From: Phlebotomus papatasi
Lineage: Eukaryota > Arthropoda > Insecta > Diptera > Psychodidae
Direction of reading: 5' to 3'
Length of the DNA: 64,000 nucleotides
NCBI RefSeq assembly: GCF_024763615.1
Contig: NC_077222.1
Location: 90,210,001-90,274,000 of the forward strand
This document shows, piece after piece, positions 45,940 through 56,934 of the stretch. The notes beneath the pieces were generated by a model that was not told where the DNA came from, searched no databases, and saw nothing but the letters and a program-made list of their open reading frames with translations. Made by a program: the position numbers and the translations under genes. The stretch's first letter is position 1, and each line of letters opens with the position of its first letter.

Positions 45940-47239
45940 CCCGGCCGGAACAAAATCGGAGTTATAACATATTTCTATGATACTAGTCTGACAAAAATCT
46001 GAGTCCGATTTGTATTATATTTTTCATTTAACACTTGGAAGGACCCTAGTGGCAGCCGCTGCCAATTTAGTTTTCAATGTTATTTTTTATAGTGAAGAAT
46101 ATATCATTTCGCCTGGACGCCTGATTGAATGCGTGCAGAATTTATCTGGCTATTTTTTCGTTATAAAATGTTTAATAAAAATTAAATATTAATGTAAATA
46201 TATTGCAAAAACAAAAAACTGCACTCGGAAGGACCAAGTGGCAGTAGCTGCCATATGCATTTTATATGGCAGTTTGACGTTCTGCAGATGTAATTTTCTT
46301 GATTGTTAGTGTATAAAAGCCCTAAAAGAACAAATTGAAAGTGTTTTTGCAAATTATTGAGAAGAATTATGGGAAATATTGAATTGGGAAATATGTATGA
46401 AATATGAATAATTATGGGAATTATTCAATTTTTCTCTTATTTACCAAAGCTCAAAATCCATTTTGTTAAGCGAAGTTAATAGAAAATAGTTAATAGTATT
46501 AACTATTGTTCATATGTAGAATTTTTGCTTTGAAAAATAAGAGAAAAATTGAAATATTCAAAGGCAGCCGCATTCAAAGGCAGACTACTTTCCCTTACTC
46601 CATGATTCTGATAAAAATGAAAACATCGAATGGTTAAAAATCTTTAGATACAGTACCCAAGGAGGTGAAATTTCTGATTCAGACACCAGAAAAGAACTGA
46701 CTGAGGCTCCGAATGTTAAAATATATGTAAAAATATTAAAATATTATGTAAAATCCGATAAGTGGCAGCGGCTGCCACTTGGTCCTTCCGTGACACTTTT
46801 AGTTAGGGTTCTTCGAAGTGTTAAAAATATATGATATTCGTACCCTGTAATTGTCCGAGATATGTTCCACTCATTCTACAGTGTCTCTGATATGTTCCAC
46901 TGCCACAATAACATCGAAAATAAATGTGCAATATTTTTACTATTTTGCAAAGTTTTATACGAAAAGAGGCATAAAAGTAGCCAATGAAGCTTAAGAATTA
47001 CGTTTCCTGTAAGAAAATGGCCTCAACAGATGATAAAATTAATAATTGTGATTCACACGTACACGGCAGTCACACCAATACTAATTCTGGCAAAAAGTCT
47101 CTTCCACTAGTAAAACGACACAGTCTTTTATATGGAGGGTAGGCCTACAATCGGCCTACTATCCCGACTATAGTAGGCCTACTCTACCTATTAGTATATA
47201 ATATTTATCTAATATTGTATAACATTTGTTCCGGCCGGG
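45940..47239. mobile_element. CCCGGCCGGAACAAA TIR element interrupted by a 797 bp element
   Basis: CCCGGCCGGAACAAA at 45940-45954 and TTTGTTCCGGCCGGG at 47225-47239 are perfect inverted termini. The 797 bp TTAA element (46028-46824) is inserted within. Confidence 0.65.
46028..46824. mobile_element. 797 bp TTAA element, copy 2 (inverted)
   Basis: Exact inverse arrangement of 42052-42848 with TTAA on both sides and the same length. By eye only scattered substitutions separate the copies. The two could pair across the 3.2 kb between them. Confidence 0.85.
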
Positions 47240-47244
47240 CAGCC

Positions 47245-48301
47245 TGAACTACGTACCAATTTGACAGTACCAAATTTCGGAAGGTGCACTGAGAAAAAAA
47301 GTAGTGCAAATTGAAATGAAAACAAAGTGGTTTTTCAGCGTTTTAGTGGAAATTACACACAAATTCCATCCTCAGAGCCTCAGTGAATCCTGTATTGACT
47401 CCCAGAAACTTAATAAAACTTGTACTATAGTGAAAATATCGCATTTTATTAAATTTGTGGCTCAGTACAAATTAGCCAGCTGTCAAATTGGTACGAACTT
47501 CAGCTTTTTTGGTACCAAATTTATTTACGGATTTTCAAGTGAATGTGGCCAGGATTCCTCTTCCCCAGTATCTCAGGGGGTAGTTAGCGTCTTCCTGGCC
47601 ACCCCAGTGATATCCCGCAGTGAATAATTGTGAATTAATTAAAATAGAAGCTATCAAAAATTTGGTACAAACTTCAGCTTTTTGCTGATACCAAATTTCA
47701 TTGAAAAAAGCTGAAGTTCGTACCAATTTGACAGCTGGCTATTCTGTACTGAATCACAAAAAATCGATTATTATTAATCGTATCGAGATATTTGTTACAA
47801 GGTAATCATTTTTACAATGTCATATCCCGTGTTGGAAGAATCTGCTAAGTCCATTGTAGACCGCCCAGGAGCGCCTTCCCGTGATGTGAATGCTTCTTCC
47901 ATGCTCCCGGAGTTGTTGGGCGAGGCGGTGCATTATATTACGTTATTGAACATGTGAAAATTGTCTAAATTAGACATTCAGATCTTTGCACCGGGCGGGA
48001 CTCGAACTCACAACAGTGAGTCGAGCCGGGGAATCGATCCGCCCAAGAGCCAACGGTCTTGCCTATTGCGCCACTGATTCCCCAAAAAATCGATAAAATG
48101 TTATAATTTTATTACAACACAAGTCCTATTAAGTTCCTGTGAGTCAATAGAGGATTCAATAAGCTCTGGAGATGCGTTTTCATCGAAAATTACCTTTATT
48201 TCTGTTGAAAACTAAGTAATTCCCTCTTCATATCCCATTTTTTCTCAGTGTATTAACGGTCAAATTTAAAATTTGGTACTTGTCAAATTGGTACGAAGTT
48301 C
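47245..48301. mobile_element. GAACTACGTACCAATTTGAC foldback element carrying a SINE
   Basis: GTACCAATTTGAC at 47253 and GTCAAATTGGTAC at about 48282 form inverted ends. Further inverted GGTACGAACTTCAGC copies lie at 47490, 47660 and 47715. The SINE at 47830-48083 is inserted within. Confidence 0.55.
47830..48083 (-). mobile_element. tRNA-derived SINE, second type
   Basis: On minus: GGGGAATCAGTGGCGCAATA then GGCAAGACC (box A region) and GAGTTCGAGTCCC (box B), followed by a body of about 170 bp. It shares CAATAGGCAA with the SINE at 43048. It has tRNA-like promoter boxes but no credible mature tRNA. Confidence 0.65.
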
Positions 48302-48863
48302 AGCTTGCTTTTAGTGATTCACCTTATAGGGAGGTGAAGTGTGAATGTAAACACCTTGCTTAAAAGCTCCAAATTGAACGCAAAAATATCAAGAAGGAAG
48401 TATGATAAAAGATAAGGGAGCAAAAAATAGGATTTGTGATGGAACAAAAAGAAAAATGATGAGAGATGAGTAAATAAGAGTGAGCGAAATGGCTAATATG
48501 GACCTGATTGAGTATGACAGCCAAAAACATAAAAAGGAGAGAGAGAGTGGACTATTGAAATGGAGAAGATGGTGATTGAAGAATTCCGCAACTTACACAG
48601 AAGGCGTATACTCCCACTCCAATCACGGCTAGAAAAATTCGTTTTCAAATGAAATGTACAAGATTTGGAGGAGTTGCAATTCAATTAGCTCTCCCTGTGC
48701 GAGTGAAATCAATTATTTAAGAGTATAGCTTCAAAGTCAAGAGATCGAGTATACCATAGATCACCTTACCACTCCTTTAATAGAAATAATTTTTCCGATG
48801 ATAAGCAATGGACAAACATTTTAAAAACAAAAAATAGTTTAACGGATACTTTAATAACATTTT

Positions 48864-50110
48864 ACCGTGTAAACAGACGGAATTCCCACGGGAATTCCCA
48901 TGAGATTTTCCATTCCGGATGGGAATTCCGGATGGAAATTCCCATATTGAACTGTCAAATTTTTACCATCCGCTCTATGCGCCTCTGGTGGACTTCAAGC
49001 GCAACACAAAAATGCTCCGAAGATTTGAATTTCAAATTTTGTTTTTTCCGAATATAAATAACGGAATGTGTATTTAGAAGATATTTTACGTACTTTATTT
49101 TATTAAAGTGGCTTTATTATACCACAAGGATATTAGTAATATTATCTATTAATACATTTCATGGAAAATCTTTTAAAATTTCTCGAGAAATGATTAGAAA
49201 CGTTGTTATAGCGTAAATATCTTGTCAAAAACCCCCAATTAAAGTGGATAAATCAACGACAGGCTTTGGATATCTTTGCTGATAGGACCTATTGATTAAT
49301 TTTCGTTTAATTGTAGTGCTGATAATTTAAAATTTTATAAAGTGTTGGGAGAAAATGTATAAAATATCCCTGGGTGACCAAGCAGTCAATTCATTCGGAA
49401 CAGAGATGTTTACAAAAATTAGTTAATTGTATAATAATTGAATACAAATTGTTTTAAAAAAACAAGAAGACTGTAAAATATTTTAAAATTTTATTTCCAA
49501 AAAAAGTAAACAATAAAAAATATTGAAGTAATATTTTATATCCGAAAAGGCAGTTTATATGGTTTCTGGCTATAATTTTCATCAGTGAACTTCGATAGTT
49601 CTTACTATTCTTTGTATTTCCTTATTTACATTATTATATTCTTTACATTTTTTAATAATAGGATTTATTGAAAAAGATAAATTTTGAATCTGCCTTTCCA
49701 ATCATTTAAACCTCTTCTGAAATGTTATTGATGAATATTTGATTTAATCCAGAAACACTAATCCTTTCAAAATTATTATAGTATTATTATTCGATTTCAA
49801 ATTTGCTTTTAAATCAATGTTTTGATCACTACAGGAGATTTTACATGTTTTTTCATATATTATTTGCTTAAAAACACTCCAAATTAAATTTTCGGAATTC
49901 TCCGGAAGCAAAAAGCTATCTCGATCGAGATAGCTTTTTTCCATTTTAGAAAATTGAATATTTCACCCTCCAACGGAAAATTTCCATTTGAAATTCAAAA
50001 TATTTCAAGACATTCGGGCAGTTTCATGCACTTTTGCAGAGGGCGCTTGTATAGCAAATTTACCATTTGCTCGTGGGAATTCCCGTGGAAATTCCGTCTG
50101 TTTACACGGT
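48864..50110. mobile_element. 1.25 kb TIR element upstream of Reeler gene B
   Basis: ACCGTGTAAACAGACGGAAT at the left and ATTCCGTCTGTTTACACGGT at the right are perfect 20 bp inverted ends. GGGAATTCCC motifs repeat just inside both ends. No transposase is visible. It ends about 135 bp before the TATA box of gene B. Confidence 0.8.
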
Positions 50111-50245
50111 TATTGATGTTCGGGGTCACACCGCCTCGTTATCACGACATTTGATTTTAAAATGATTTGTTTAGAAATAATCAATTTCCTAGAATTTCAG
50201 TGAAATGTAAATGAATATTTGCAAACATCAGCATTTTCACCAGTT

Positions 50246-50252
50246 TATAAAA
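50246..50252 (+). promoter_or_regulatory. TATA box of Reeler gene B
   Basis: TATAAAA 57 bp before the ATG, followed by CATTCCTTAGTAAAG, which resembles the ATTCTTAGTCAAG block before gene A. Confidence 0.6.
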
Positions 50253-50302
50253 GCTGAAAACTTGAATCATTCCTTAGTAAAGTGGTTCATCCAGGAATAG
50301 CA

Positions 50303-50938
50303 ATGAACTGGCCGATTTTTTTAATTCTCGGACTCTGCTCTGTGCAGTTTTTAGCAAATTTCTCTGGCAATTTCAACATTGTTCATGGAACTTCTGCTGA
50401 ACGTGAGGACTTACCTCCGTACAAAGTAAATGCTTCGAGTTACGAGTATAGTCCAGGAACAACAATAACTGGTAAGTTGAAGGCGAACTTAGAACTGATA
50501 ACGAATCTTTGGAACTACAAAGACCGATTTTACGTTTTTAGTTACAATTACCGGAGATCCAGGAAATGTTTTCTGTGAATTCTACGTTCAGGCACTTGAT
50601 AATAAAACCGATGCTCGAATTGGATCTTGGCAGAAAGGACCCCAAAGTAATCCAATCTTGAACAGAACTGTGATTAAGGAAGCAGATCTCGGAGAAAAAC
50701 AATCTGTTGAGCTCAAGTGGGACTCTCCCAGCGAAGGGAACGGATATCTGGACATCTGGTAGTACAAAAACGCCAATTTTATTTTATATTTTTATATGCT
50801 TCCTCAATTATATCTTTCTTTTCTTCTAGGGTTAAATTAAGGACGAACGAGGGGAATTACTATTGGATATCATATCCAGATCCATTCAAAGGTTGTTCTA
50901 TTGATACGAATGATGAAATATCATGTACATTCGATTAA
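50303..50938 (+). CDS. Secreted Reeler-domain protein B (164 aa, 3 exons)
   Basis: Exons are 50303-50471, 50542-50758 and 50830-50938, with intron positions and phases identical to gene A. The signal peptide (residues 1-18, ending FLA) is identical to that of gene C. The Reeler domain shows PPYKVNASSYEYSPGTTIT, an FYVQALD strand, IGSWQKGPQ, and a KWDSPSEGNG segment. Exon 3 extends well past the end of gene A, with a YYWISYP strand and an acidic tail containing two Cys. The ATG at 50303 is preferred to the GTG seven codons upstream because the signal sequence begins there. A polyadenylation signal follows at 50982. Probably a secreted defence-type protein; function inferred from family only. 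Confidence 0.87.
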
Positions 50939-50981
50939 TTATGTTAAATAATGTAGTACATGTTCGTAGTCGTATTTTTTT

Positions 50982-50987
50982 AATAAA
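50982..50987 (+). terminator. Polyadenylation signal of Reeler gene B
   Basis: AATAAA 44 bp after the stop codon. Confidence 0.6.
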
Positions 50988-51395
50988 TGCAATTTCGCAC
51001 TAGATTTTTTTTTTTAGGATTTTTGATAAACTACTCAATAATTTGGTGCAGTGGAAACATATGGAAAGCATAAGAAGAGTTCATCCCTTTGCAAAACATA
51101 TCCAAAAATTTGGAAATAATCGTACAACGTGTTTCGATCAATCCTAAAAAAACATGATTTTGCAGAGGAAGGGAAGGGGTTGGAGGGAAATGAAGATCAC
51201 GTTAATGATCCTTGGATCGACTTATGGGGGGTCCCCTTAAGGTGCTAAGTTACTATCTCAATCTCAATCCATTTGGCTTCTACGTCTGATTAAGGCCGAA
51301 CGGAACAGCATGACGTCAAGATAGCTTGAAGCTCTAGCTCTACCAAAAATTCTACTAGAATTTGACCCCTTAAGGGGCAAGGTGATAAAATATAT

Positions 51396-51664
51396 ACAGT
51401 AAGCTCTCTCAAATTCGGGCATTTGGGACCGAAATATCACCCGAATTAGAGAGAAATTCGGGCGTCAAACTGTTTGAAGTACAACGATTTTTATTTATTG
51501 TAAATTTCATGAAAATCCATTAATAATGCAAAATCACATAACAGCTAAGACAAATCCTGGAGATTTAAGTTGCAAAATGTCAACAAAGTGTTTTCAAATT
51601 TAACTGCTGTCCGAATTAAAAAGTAACCCGATGTTAAAAGAGCCGAATTAGCGAGTGTCTACTG
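51396..51664. mobile_element. ACAGTAAGCTCTCTCAAATTCGG element
   Basis: Left ACAGTAAGCTCTCTCAAATT, right GAATTAGCGAGTGTCTACTG. About 270 bp, relative of 21395-21728. Confidence 0.6.
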
Positions 51665-51683
51665 CAATTAAAACGAATGATTA

Positions 51684-51836
51684 TATATCGTCGGTTGCAT
51701 TAACCGTTGTCGTATTTGTGTTTGTCTTGTATCTAAATTTGGCGCAAGCAACAATACAGACGTCATCTTTTTCATGAATTGCTGACATTAAGGAAATGCA
51801 GATACGCCAACCGTCGATGCAACCGACGACGATATA
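51684..51836. repeat. Hairpin repeat with ATATCGTCGGTTGCAT arms
   Basis: TATATCGTCGGTTGCAT and its inverse ATGCAACCGACGACGATATA bracket about 115 bp of unique sequence. Confidence 0.6.
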
Positions 51837-52686
51837 CTGCTCTCTCAATGGAATTCGAGCAGTAGGGTAAGGTGGGGTAATTTGAAATTGTCTATTTTGA
51901 AATTCTGAGATTTTCTCACAAAAAAAAGTCAAGTTTTATTAACTTAATCACTCTGAATCCATTTTAACTGCTCGAATTTTATTCAAGTTCAAATCCACTG
52001 TATTATACGTTATGATAAGACTGATATTTTTAATCTTGCGTATCTACGTGTTCGAACTTAACTCTTTTTTCCGAATTTTGTTGACGCAGACGACATAAAC
52101 CATTTGCGAGGGAGTATTTCCACCGTTTGGCTCTGGAGTACTCTTTCTGTGCTTTTAAGAGATTTATTATCAACAGCGCGCAAATTTTATTAGTAAAGAC
52201 CTCTACGGCCTCTACACACTGGGAGCAAGTTTTGTAAAAGGGGTGGCACAGCGTCCGAGCCGAGGCTTTGCGAACTGCTGGAATTCCCAAGAGGAACCTC
52301 TGCCTTATATTACTTTTCGCAAATTTTTCTGATGCATATAAAATTCACCGAAGACCTGAAGTCGATATCTTTTACAGTTTGAATTTTATATGGTTCAGAA
52401 GATATAAAAAAACGCAAAAAATAGTATTTTTAATATTAAGCCATTACCATTACTTTACTATCTATTACCGATCCATCAGAGATTGTGACCGATGCAGTCA
52501 TGTTCAGAATTAAAATGCCTTTCAAAAAAATCTAAGTTTGACGAAATCTGTTGAAAATTACGCCCTTTATTTATTTTTTTGCTACTGAACACAGATATAA
52601 TTAATTTTTAGAAATAACTAAACCACCAATGCATTTTCACTAAACTCTGAAAGATCCAGGCGATCTGAATTATGATTGATATGTAT

Positions 52687-52710
52687 TACTCCCTCCGTTC
52701 CAAAATAAGT
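52687..52710 (+). other. TACTCCCTCCGTTCCAAAAT terminus, Stowaway-like
   Basis: This 5' end closely resembles the termini of plant Stowaway/Tc1-mariner MITEs. I found no matching inverted end within the next kilobase, so only one terminus is seen. Confidence 0.4.
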
Positions 52711-53096
52711 TGTACGTTTGGGGAAAGGAAAAACTAGGGATTAAGGAATGGTTTCAGAGAATGTTTTTGTTACTTGCAAATATCTTTGGACTATCCTCCA
52801 TGTTCAAGGATAATATGGGGATCTTACGACGATGGTAAGTTGAGGAAAACCGATATGTTGAAGTTGTTCTTTTTTGCTTCTTTTTTTCAGAGAGCTCCGG
52901 TAGATAGTTAATTACTAAAAAAATGGACTGTGATTAACATTACAGGCTAGAATTTTTTCTAAATTTTTAGTATGCACAAGTAGAACTCAAAAGTTATAAC
53001 CGATATGACATTTTTTATTGCTCAAATTTTGCAAAATGAGCAATCAAAAGAACATTCTTCTTTTATATGTTCGAATATCTGGGTGCTAAATGATTA

Positions 53097-53298
53097 GAGA
53101 TAGGGACTTGGGACCTTCACCGGATCCCCCCATAAGTTGGCTCTGGGACCATTAATATGTCCCTCATTTTTCCCCCATTCCTCCTCTTCCCCTCCAAAAC
53201 CATGTGTTGGAGGAGCGAGCGGAAAAAGTAGGGACATATTAATGGTCCTAGGGTCAACTTATAGGGGGTCCCTCGAAGGTCTCAAGTCTCTATCTCTC
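53097..53298. repeat. About 200 bp inverted repeat
   Basis: AGATAGGGACTTGGGACCTT pairs with AAGGTCTCAAGTCTCTATCT, and GGGACCATTAATATGTCCCT with AGGGACATATTAATGGTCC. Related GGGGGGTCCCCTTAAGGTGC sequence lies at about 51225. Confidence 0.65.
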
Positions 53299-53691
53299 AC
53301 TATTTCTCACTTAATTTAGATTTAAAATAAAATGCAAAAATAAGAAATTTTTAAGACATTCGTTCCTCAACTTACCATCAAGACTGGACCCAAATTTTAG
53401 TTCTGAACATTAACAATAGTTCTTTACAAGAGATAATTGTTGATACACAAGAAATACATACATAAGAAATACATAAGAAATTAAGGCAATATTGAAGCCA
53501 TTTGCACTGCCGCGTTGGAGTAAGATTGAATTATCGCAAAATCGGTTTTAATTGGCTAAATTCAGTTATAGGGTGTGCCAAATTTCGGCCACTTTGAGTG
53601 TAATTTCGGCCATGCAAATAAATTAATTAAAATTATGTATGTAATCTTCGAATAGTCAATGAATTAATTTTGATTTTAAATATTTATTCAT

Positions 53692-53918
53692 TTAACTCTT
53701 TCGCGTCTTTAGGCTCATATATGACCCGGGGAAAAAAGTTTCTTTTTGGCTATTTACATTAATTGAAATCTAACTGGAGTCTTGAGAAAATGAGCCAAGA
53801 ATCTTACACCCTTCTATTATGATGTCGTGCACGAACAGATAGATTTCAATTAATGTAAATTCCCAAAAAAAACTTTTTTCCCCGAGTCATCATGACCCTA
53901 AAGACGCGAAAGAGTTAA
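53692..53918. mobile_element. CTCTTTCGCGTC hairpin MITE, copy 2
   Basis: TTAA-flanked, same ends and body as 10578-10805 but in the opposite orientation (CATATATGACCCGGGGAAAA at the left). Confidence 0.85.
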
Positions 53919-54535
53919 GGACGTCCCACCCGGCAAATTCTGCAGAATTCTGCAGAAATTCGTCAGATTTGAATTACTAACTGCCGAAAAATCAGCAGAA
54001 TTTCTGCAGAATTTTGTTCTAAGGTGGATCCGATCGTTGTATGAAAATTCTGCAGAATTTTCTGCAGAATTCCTATAGAAAATTTTAAAATTATCGGCAG
54101 AATTTCTTTAGAGTATTTAGATGATTTCTACATTTCTTCTACCCTTCCTAATGTTTCTAAACATTATTTTAACTACGTAAAAATATGTATTTCAATTTAT
54201 TTAAAATTCAATTTTTATTCAACAATTTTACGTGAATACTCTCTTTTTTTACAATATTATTATAATGTTATAATACAATATTATTAAATCAGCCATAATA
54301 GAAAATACGAAGGGGAAAAAATGGTTAGAAAACACGAAAGAAATTCGCGATGCTCACGAAGTCGCATGACTATCCCGAAGCCACACGAAGTATCCGATTG
54401 AATGACAAGAAACGTTAAAATTTCAAAAGTGCAGAATTGCAGATCGAAGTTTTGCTGGGGTCACAAAGACCGTTAAATTTTAGGTATAATTTGAATTTAA
54501 ATTGCGTTGTAAAAACTCAGTGTGGAAAGAGTCTT

Positions 54536-54771
54536 ACAGTAGACTCTCACTCAATCGGCTCTTTTTCAATCGGGCGAAAAATTTTGTTGACAATTTTCAC
54601 GTTTAATTACGAAGCTAATTCGCTCAAATTCGCTGTAGTTCTTCCTATTTTTTCGTGATTCTTTATAATTGAGCGCTTTTTGTGGAATTTACAAAGGCTT
54701 TAACACTCAATTCTATCGCTAAACCGGATGACATTTTGCCCCATATTCCCGATTGAGAGAGAGTCTACTGT
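54536..54771. mobile_element. ACAGTAGACTCTC MITE, copy 2
   Basis: ACAGTAGACTCTCACTCAAT and its inverse at the right end; same body as 14628-14850, including TCGGCTCTTTTTCAATCGGG. Confidence 0.8.
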
Positions 54772-56254
54772 ACAAAAAATGTGACAGATCGATTGTGTTT
54801 CTAGCAGTCTTGTGATTTGTGGTGAAGTGCAGAAGGTTTTCCTTCGATGTTTTTCATGAAAATTGATTACTTTTCATTAAAGATTGTTTCTATTTATGTT
54901 AATAGTGAACCAATCTCTAAATTTCGGGTAAAATTTCCCAGCTGGATCCTGTATTTCGCGTAAAAAAGTATATACTTTGTGAGCGTCTCTCCGGTGAGGT
55001 AGTGTTGTCTATTCTGGCAACATCTTTTGCTTTCCTAAATTTCTTATTCATTTTATGTTTTTTTTTCTTTTTCAATTTCTGAGTTCTACAATGTCCAGAG
55101 AAAAGAAACCATCGCTTCTATGAAAAAGATGACGTGGAAAAGGCGTTAGAAGAGTTCAGGGTTTGTGAGTCATATAAACGTCCCGTCTGACCAGATAAGC
55201 GTGGATTATAGCCTCAATTAACCCCTATCTTTCATACCTTACTTTTAAGAAGCTCCCATACAAAATACCCCTTACTAAATATATGCGAAGGACACTGTTT
55301 TGCGTTCATGGTGGTGAAGAGCGGAACTACGAAAATTATGTTGCCGGCCCTTGTTGCTCAGCTGTCAGTGACAAGATGGAATATTTTCCAATCATTTTAT
55401 TTGTTTTTAAAATTATCGCAAAGATTCTCAGTGATTTTAGTGTTTTTTTTAATAATAATAAATGTGCGTGGGTGCGTTTCGTCTAGAGAAAAGTGTCGTG
55501 GTAACTATAAACAAATGTCCAACCCTGAAATACGTGTTTTTATTCCCTTTAGGGGGTATTTTTTAGGAGACAATTTTTTTCACAATAGTTTTTGCTTTTC
55601 TAAAGTGTTAAATCGTTCATCCTGGTTAAATAAAACATATTCCTATCTTTGTAGCTTCTATAATTTACATAAAATTTGAAGGTGAAATCAGGATGTGAAA
55701 TTGACAGTTTCATTCCACCGCCATTGATGTACGTGGCAAAATCCAGTCCTTAATTCGGGCCTACCACTCGGATCTCGCCAATGAGGGCTAAAATAGTGCC
55801 TAAAGTTGGGTGTTAATTAATGACTAAACACTGGGTCCCCCTTACCCTGTGTCAGACGGGATATTAAACTAAATATTAAACTCGTTCCGTTTGACGTTTT
55901 GAAATTTTCTATCCGTTGCGTCACAAAAGGTGGTCAGAAAAAAGGTGCCCGGAATTTCACACAAAGTGGCCGAAATACTACCCAAAGCAATGTCCATATT
56001 TTTATTAATTTTTCAATATTTTAGGAAGTGATTTAAAGAAAACAAGGATGATGAACTAGTCTTCAAGGTTCCAAACAACCCTCTCGAAAAGGAAGTAACA
56101 AAAAATAACAATAAGAATTAAAAATATTGCATTTCAAACTTAGGACTTCGGTGCTTATATGGAACTATGCCGAAATTTGGCACACTTACCCTTAGGTCTC
56201 CAAATTTGTTGATGCGGCATAAATGGCCTTATTGGGAAACTTTTTTGTAATAAT

Positions 56255-56878
56255 TCAAATACAATTAAGATCATTTTCGTTATTTAACATATAACAAAAA
56301 CTTCCTTCTTTTAGAACTATCCACCAAGGCATCACGAAACCGTCCGTCACAAGTATCCTAGAAAATTCGAAAAATATAATTTTGGGAAAGCTATAAAAAA
56401 TATTCTCAGTTTTGTTTCTGTATAATTACACGAAATCCACTTTTCCATTCCCTTCGATGGGGGAGTTCCAGTTGAGCTCAATGAATTGTTTTGTTTCGTC
56501 ATCTGCATGTATAATTGCGGTGTTGTTCAAGATTAGAGCGCTTTGGGGTCCTTTCTCCCAAGTCCCAATAGGATCTTTCGTTTGATTATCTTCTGCCGAA
56601 ACGTAGAACCAACGGAAAGTATCTCCACTAATTGTAACTATAAATCATAAAATCAATGTAAGTTCCGAATATTTTCCACAAATTTCTTCTAAGTTTGTTT
56701 TCAACTTACTAGTAATTGTTGTTCCTGGACTGTAAACGTGACTTGAAGCTGTTACATTGTACGGAATTTTGACCTCAGATTTTATTGGAACTCCATGCAC
56801 AATGTTGAAATTATCAGAGAACTCTGCTAAGAACTGCACAGAGCAGAGTCCGAGAATTAAAAAAATCGGCCAGTTCAT
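56255..56878 (-). CDS. Secreted Reeler-domain protein C (159 aa, 3 exons)
   Basis: Exons are 56878-56710, 56637-56430 and 56357-56255. Signal peptide residues 1-18 are the same as in gene B. The domain shows HGVPIKSEVKIPYNVTASS, a FYVSAED strand, IGTWEKGPQ and LNWNSPIEGNG. Exon 2 would run straight into a stop (GTGTAA) if its donor were unused; splicing at the second GT of that run restores the frame into exon 3, which carries a PWWIVLKEG strand aligned with the YYWISYP of gene B and a Cys-containing tail. Of the three exons, this last join is the least certain. Transcribed away from genes A and B. Function inferred from family. Confidence 0.8.
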
Positions 56879-56927
56879 TGCGATTCAAAGATGAATACTT
56901 GACTAAGAAATAATTCAAATTTTCCGC

Positions 56928-56934
56928 TTTTATA
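56928..56934 (-). promoter_or_regulatory. TATA box of Reeler gene C
   Basis: TATAAAA on minus, 50 bp before the ATG, then ATTTCTTAGTCAAGTATTC, which is almost the same as the block before gene A. Confidence 0.6.

Larger units (their letters stand above)
53570..56193. mobile_element. Fragmented copy of the AGGGTAAGTGTGCC element
   Basis: Pieces at 53570-53690, about 55080-55170 and about 55925-56193 match successive parts of 6171-6598. Between them lie the hairpin MITE at 53692-53918, a CTGCAGAATT-rich block at 53935-54115 and the MITE at 54536-54771. Boundaries are approximate. Confidence 0.45.
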
